DNA of 64,000 nt from Blasia pusilla (taxonomy: Eukaryota > Marchantiophyta > Marchantiopsida > Blasiales), in NCBI GenBank assembly GCA_050084515.1, contig CM114273.1, forward strand, positions 36,890,001-36,954,000. The letters run 5' to 3'. Within the stretch, counting starts at the first letter, position 1. Every line of letters starts with the position of its first letter. This document shows positions 60,111 to 64,000 of this stretch, piece by piece. Under the pieces are notes generated by a model. The model searched no databases, was not told where the DNA came from, and worked only from the letters and a program-made list of their open reading frames with translations. Position numbers and translations under genes: made by a program.

Positions 60111-61976
60111 ATCACGTCTTTTAGGACAGATCGGTGAGATCTAGTAGAGCGCCTTCATGAGTAGTGGAGGACAGGCTCAGTAGATTGAGGATAACCTGTT
60201 GAGGCCTCGGGAAACTTGAGAGAGCAGGTTTCCCCTTCGTTTCGGCTCATTTGGAGCCATATTGAAGAATATAATATTTTAGGTAAGTACCATTTTGAGT
60301 ATATGATCAACTTTATATTTTTGGTAAGTGGCCATTGACCTCCTACATCAGGTCAAGAGCCAAGGAGGTGACTTGGAAGCATAGGTTACCGTGGAGAGAG
60401 CTTGGGAGAGGGGAGGGGTATACCTCAAGGAGAGAGAGCTTGAGAGCTCATTCTCTCTTTGTTGAACCTCTTAGGACGAGGCAGAAGAGCTACGGTCCCT
60501 TTCCTTGTGAGTGTAACCCAAGGCTCTTCCACAACTACCGTTGATTCTCTGACATACGCCGCCACCAAGTACTTTGGTTTGGCCACCACAGTCATTGCAG
60601 TTTCGTCATCAACCAGTGATGGCAAGTGACCTCGGGTTATGATGTTTGAGTTTTCATTTCATGTTGCTATGTTGTGATTGGTAGCCGCTTGACGACGATC
60701 GAGTATCATGTCGTGACGCCCATAGCCGCAACGCGCCACTGATTTCCGCGCCGTGCCGCTCGTGGCCGTACCACACTATCTCGATCGCGGAGCCCCTCCT
60801 TCACTAAGGAGCAAAGCGTGTGAATTGCTGATTGAGGAGGGTATGCCGCCGAGTGTCGCACCCCATTCTCGAATGTCGTGCCGTTTGTGGCCGTTCCATG
60901 CCGCCAGTGCCGCACCGAACTGCTGGACTTGCACTGCACATCGAGGAGGTTTGAGCTGCGTCAGTACGAGAGGAGTACGACTTACCAATTGGAGGAGTTG
61001 TCTTCACGACCGAGTTGGGGTGGAGATTTGCAGTTGTCGAGCAACAACATCGATATTATTGTCAGGTTCCCATTTTGGTCTCTTACCCTGCATTGCCTCA
61101 ACTCTGGACATCCCACATAGTTCTATGTCCCCTAAACCCATACATCATCAATGCTCCTAGCATCAACACGAAACCCAATATCCCAAATAACTTCCCAATA
61201 CCTGGAAATCCCTCACACGTGTAGGGTATTGGGAAGTTATTTGGGATATTGGGTTTCGTGCTAATGCTAGGAGTATCGATGATGTATGGGTTTAGAGGAC
61301 ATAGACCAGTGTGGGATGTCCAAAGTTGAGGATGGTTTGTCGATGAGATGATAGATCAGTGATTTGCCGCACCACGCTGCTTGTTGCCGCACAGCACACG
61401 TCTCAGTGAGAGAGTGTAGATTGAGTGCCGCATGTTTAGTTTGAGTGATTGAGGGATTACTGGCAAGATCGAGAGTGATCGCTTGAGAGGGGCACGAGGG
61501 TCATCACGGCGTCCTTTCAGGATTTTGAGAGGCGAGGTAGTGGACCTAAGAATAGCTCTGGAGGGTTTATCCGGAGTGGTGCGCGGTTTCGAGGGTCTCC
61601 ACATGAGAGACCACCTCGATCTCCTTTTGTGTCATCTTCAGACGAGGAGGAGCATGTAGAGGAGTGTGTTAGTGATCCATCACACACATTGAGTGGTCCT
61701 ACCAGTTGGGCGTACAAGATGGACGACCGGGGTAGAGGACCGCGTAGGTTTTCGGGTGTTGTAGGCACCATAGAGCTACACGACTTCATTGCAGAGTTCA
61801 GGAGTTGATGTGACTCACAGCGGGCTAGGAATTGTAGAGGGTTCAACCCGTTTATAGCATGGAAGCGTATGTTCTTGCATTTAGAGGGGCCGCCCATGGA
61901 GGATTACCATGAATTCTCCCACATATATGCCTTGGAGATTGAGCCATGACGACTCTATTATGACCCACACTATTAA
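60111..61976 (+). mobile_element. Ty3/gypsy family, copy 4: terminal repeat, leader and gag start only
   Basis: The terminal repeat starts (TA)TCACGTCTTTTAGGACAG at 60111, and the R module runs to about 60525. It then jumps to the tail (TTCCACAACTACCGTTGATTC), so the internal arm and minisatellite are deleted. The leader (60640-61530) matches copy 3. Gag N-terminus (61532-61970) matches 10252-10690: GAGGCGAGGTAGTGGACC, then the MDDRGRGPRR-type and ELHDFIAEF strings with stops. It ends at CCCACACTA, where a copia leader begins. Confidence 0.8.
61096..61331. repeat. Inverted repeat with 107-bp arms in the copy 4 leader
   Basis: Arm 61096-61202 is the reverse complement, with a few mismatches, of 61225-61331. 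The spacer is about 22 bp. Copy 3 has this sequence only once in the same position, so copy 4 gained an inverted duplicate. The arms include CCCAATATCCCAAATAACTT and its complement. Confidence 0.85.
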
Positions 61977-62341
61977 GCTAGTGTGAGGCATTTTTGAAGG
62001 CTTTCCCGGTCGATTTAGCCATCTGGGTCCGCAGCGGCTAGAAAAATGCATAAGGCTTGCTATAGAAATCTTATAGATCTTATCAAGAGCTTTCCAATGC
62101 ATCCAAAATTGCTTGATTTTGACATTTTGAGCTCCTGCAGTAGCAATTTTAGTGTAGGAAAGTGCAATTAGTGAAGAAAAGTTGTGTAGTTTGCTCTCTA
62201 CAAGCCAATTTCGACTAGTTCTTCTATACAGTTGATCAATTTTGGCATATTTCACGTCAATTTTTATGTAGGAGTGGTCTATGCTACAATTGGAGCAGTA
62301 GAGAGCTTGAAATTATATTTTTGTGAGTGAAATCGTTCGTC

Positions 62342-63220
62342 ATGGAGTATTCCTTAGCAACAATCACAAGCAAGAAGCTAGATAAGCAGAATTACAATGT
62401 CTGGAAGTTTCGCATGAAAAAATTTCTCATGGATCAAGAACTATGGGAGCTTGTCACAGGTGATGAAGCCAAGCTAGAAGGTGACTTAACAGACTTGAAT
62501 GTTCACGCCTAGAACAAACGCGCAAGGCAAGTAATCCATTATATTTCAATAACGATAAGTTCGCCAATGATAGGTCATAATTAAGATATTGATATTCCGA
62601 AGGAGGCCTAGGATGCATTCAAAAAGCTGTTCCAAACATCTACAAAGGCCAGAAATCTTCAATTGAACGAAGTGAGGAAAGGATCGCAGAGCATCAATGA
62701 TTATATTTTGAGTATGAGACATATTGTTGATAAGTTGAATAGCATTGGAGTGACAGTAGAAGGTGATGATCTGATTTTGTTCACTCTTCAAGGCCTTCCA
62801 AAGGATTACAAGTCCTTTGAGACCTCTATCTCTGTGAGAGAGAAGTATCCAACCTTTCAAGAGTTAGTCCCATTGTTAATAAGTGAAGAGATGCGCTTAG
62901 TAGGCAGCGGTAGCTCGTCTAGTCTGCAAGAGAGTGCGTTATTTGCAGATTATGGATCAAATAGAGGCATGGGTCGAGGCAGAAGCTTCTGTGGTCATGG
63001 TGGATATCAAGTATATGGAGGAAAGAGGCACTCAATATAACGTCACTCAATCAAATACGAACCACTACCAGACACAATCATAAGATGGTGATGGTGGAAA
63101 CCTTTGGGGTCGAGATCAACAGCAGAGGGTCCTTGGATCTTGCAATTATTGTGGGATAAAGGGTCACTATGCAAAGTTTTGCTTCAAGAAGGCGGAAAAT
63201 ATGAGAACATGAGCCTTACA
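62342..63220 (+). pseudogene. Copia Gag with CCHC knuckle
   Basis: Opens MEYSLATITSKKLDKQNYNVWKFRM, the common plant copia Gag start (LxGxNYxxW type). It continues past a TAG near 62510 and others as KLFQTSTKARNLQLNEVRKG, INDYILSMRHIVDKLNS and LILFTLQGLPKDYKSFETSI (retrotransposon-gag UBN2-type). A Gly/Arg-rich segment (RGMGRGRSF) leads to CNYCGIKGHYAKFC, the zinc knuckle at 63141-63182. A frameshift near 63030 is needed to join it. Confidence 0.8.
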
Positions 63221-63299
63221 ACAACAAAACTATGTGGAGCAACAACACCAAGAGCAGTACCAAGAAGAACAACATTCACAAACGGAGCATCTCTTGATC

Positions 63300-64000
63300 A
63301 TGACTCATCATATAAGAGCAATGGTCAAGAAAGACTCGACAACATATTGGTACATTGACTCTGGTACATCAAATCACGTGACCTCACAAGCTAAATAGTT
63401 TAGTAGTTTAGAGCCGGTGAAAGATCCTACAATTGTGCTCACATGAGATGACACTCGACATCATATCACGCATACTAGTAAAGTTCCAATAGCATCAGAT
63501 GATCTTTGTGCTCTTGGAAATATTTTCTATGTTCCTACCATTGCAAGAAACTTGATCTCTGTAGGACAGATAGTAGAACAGGATTATCAAGTGAAGTTTA
63601 ACGCAGATTGATGTTTCATTGAAATAATGGCTGACCAGACTACGATAGCCAAAGGAACTAAATCTGGCAAAATATTCAAATTAGATGTTTCTATGCCAGA
63701 GATTCAAACATCAATATATGGTCAAACCGGCCAACAAGTCATATATCTAAATGTGTGGCATAAAAGAATTAGACATATGAATCTTCAGAGATTACACAAT
63801 CTTTCATCATCTAATATAGTAATAGGACTCCCTAAATTAGCGAGTCCTCCTACATTAGAGGTATGTCTTGCTTGCCCATTTGGAAAATAAGCTAGATTTC
63901 CTTTTCCGAAGCAAGGTAGAAGAGCATCCAGGATATTGGAGTTGATCCACAATGATGTGTGGACAGCATCACAACATAGCCTTAGTGGTTTCCAATAGTT
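63300..64000 (+). pseudogene. Copia protease and integrase N-terminus
   Basis: WYIDSGTSNHVT (near 63348-63383) is the copia protease active site. IARNLISVGQIVEQDYQVKF follows. The integrase zinc domain is WHKRIRHMNLQRLHNL ... CLACPFGK (63744-63885), with two His and two Cys in the expected order. The integrase core begins with LELIHNDVWTA near 63939-63970, holding the first catalytic Asp. Stops at 63395, 63609 and 63888 disable it. Confidence 0.8.

Larger units (their letters stand above)
61977..64000 (+). mobile_element. Ty1/copia element, 5' half: leader, Gag, protease and integrase start
   Basis: Leader of about 360 bp, then Gag from ATG 62342, a CCHC knuckle (63141-63182), a protease DSG (63357-63365), and the integrase zinc domain followed by the start of its core, where the window ends. 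The frame has several stops, so it is not functional. The reverse transcriptase part would lie outside the window. I could not tell whether it is the same family as 6733-7683. Confidence 0.8.

Overview
This is eukaryotic, almost certainly plant, DNA. No sustained host coding region is intact. The window is a nest of LTR retrotransposons, Helitron and Mutator-like relics, microsatellites and AT-rich spacer. Plant-type Ty1/copia and Ty3/gypsy domains, a SWIM-type MULE transposase gene with short GT-AG introns, small Helitrons with TCTATATTATTA starts and CTAG ends, and (GA)n tracts fit a large land-plant genome. I cannot name the species. Dnmt3-type methyltransferases survive in several non-flowering plant lineages, which weakly favours one of those.

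The main content is one unusual Ty3/gypsy family present in four copies: copy 1 (about 960-6732, + strand), copy 2 (7684-18449, +), copy 3 (19922-30524, -) and copy 4 (60111-61976, +, 5' end only). The order of domains is Gag with a CCHC knuckle, aspartic protease, a Dnmt3-like cytosine-5 DNA methyltransferase, reverse transcriptase with a YIDD box, RNase H, integrase, and a C-terminal PHD finger fused in frame to the integrase. An element that writes DNA methylation and also carries a histone-tail reader on its integrase is the most interesting thing here. All copies carry stops or frameshifts, but the architecture is the same in the three that reach pol.

The nesting can be read directly. 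Copy 2 sits inside a copia element: copia reverse transcriptase and RNase H at 6733-7683 continue in frame at 18450, with TTGTAG repeated on both sides. Copy 3 sits in a PIF1/Helitron helicase relic (helicase motifs at 30525-30810 and again at 19741-19921). Copy 4 is cut inside gag and joined to the 5' half of another copia element (61977-64000). The terminal repeats are composite: a main module starting TGTCACGTC, and a module of 126-132 bp ending GCGCACGACA. They carry inverted duplications, a TTGAC-rich minisatellite and a TATA box flanked by two hairpins.

From 32 to 60 kb the window is mostly AT-rich spacer. On the minus strand it holds a broken multi-exon MULE/SWIM transposase gene (39075-41927), possible 3' exons interrupted by a perfect 72-bp palindrome (38875-38946), and an acidic BED-finger-like gene relic (43569-45928). 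There is also a CpG-rich island without ORFs (52020-52920), a family of repeats with GGTTGCA termini, two small Helitron-like elements, and long (GA)n tracts, one of which grew inside a terminal-repeat fragment.
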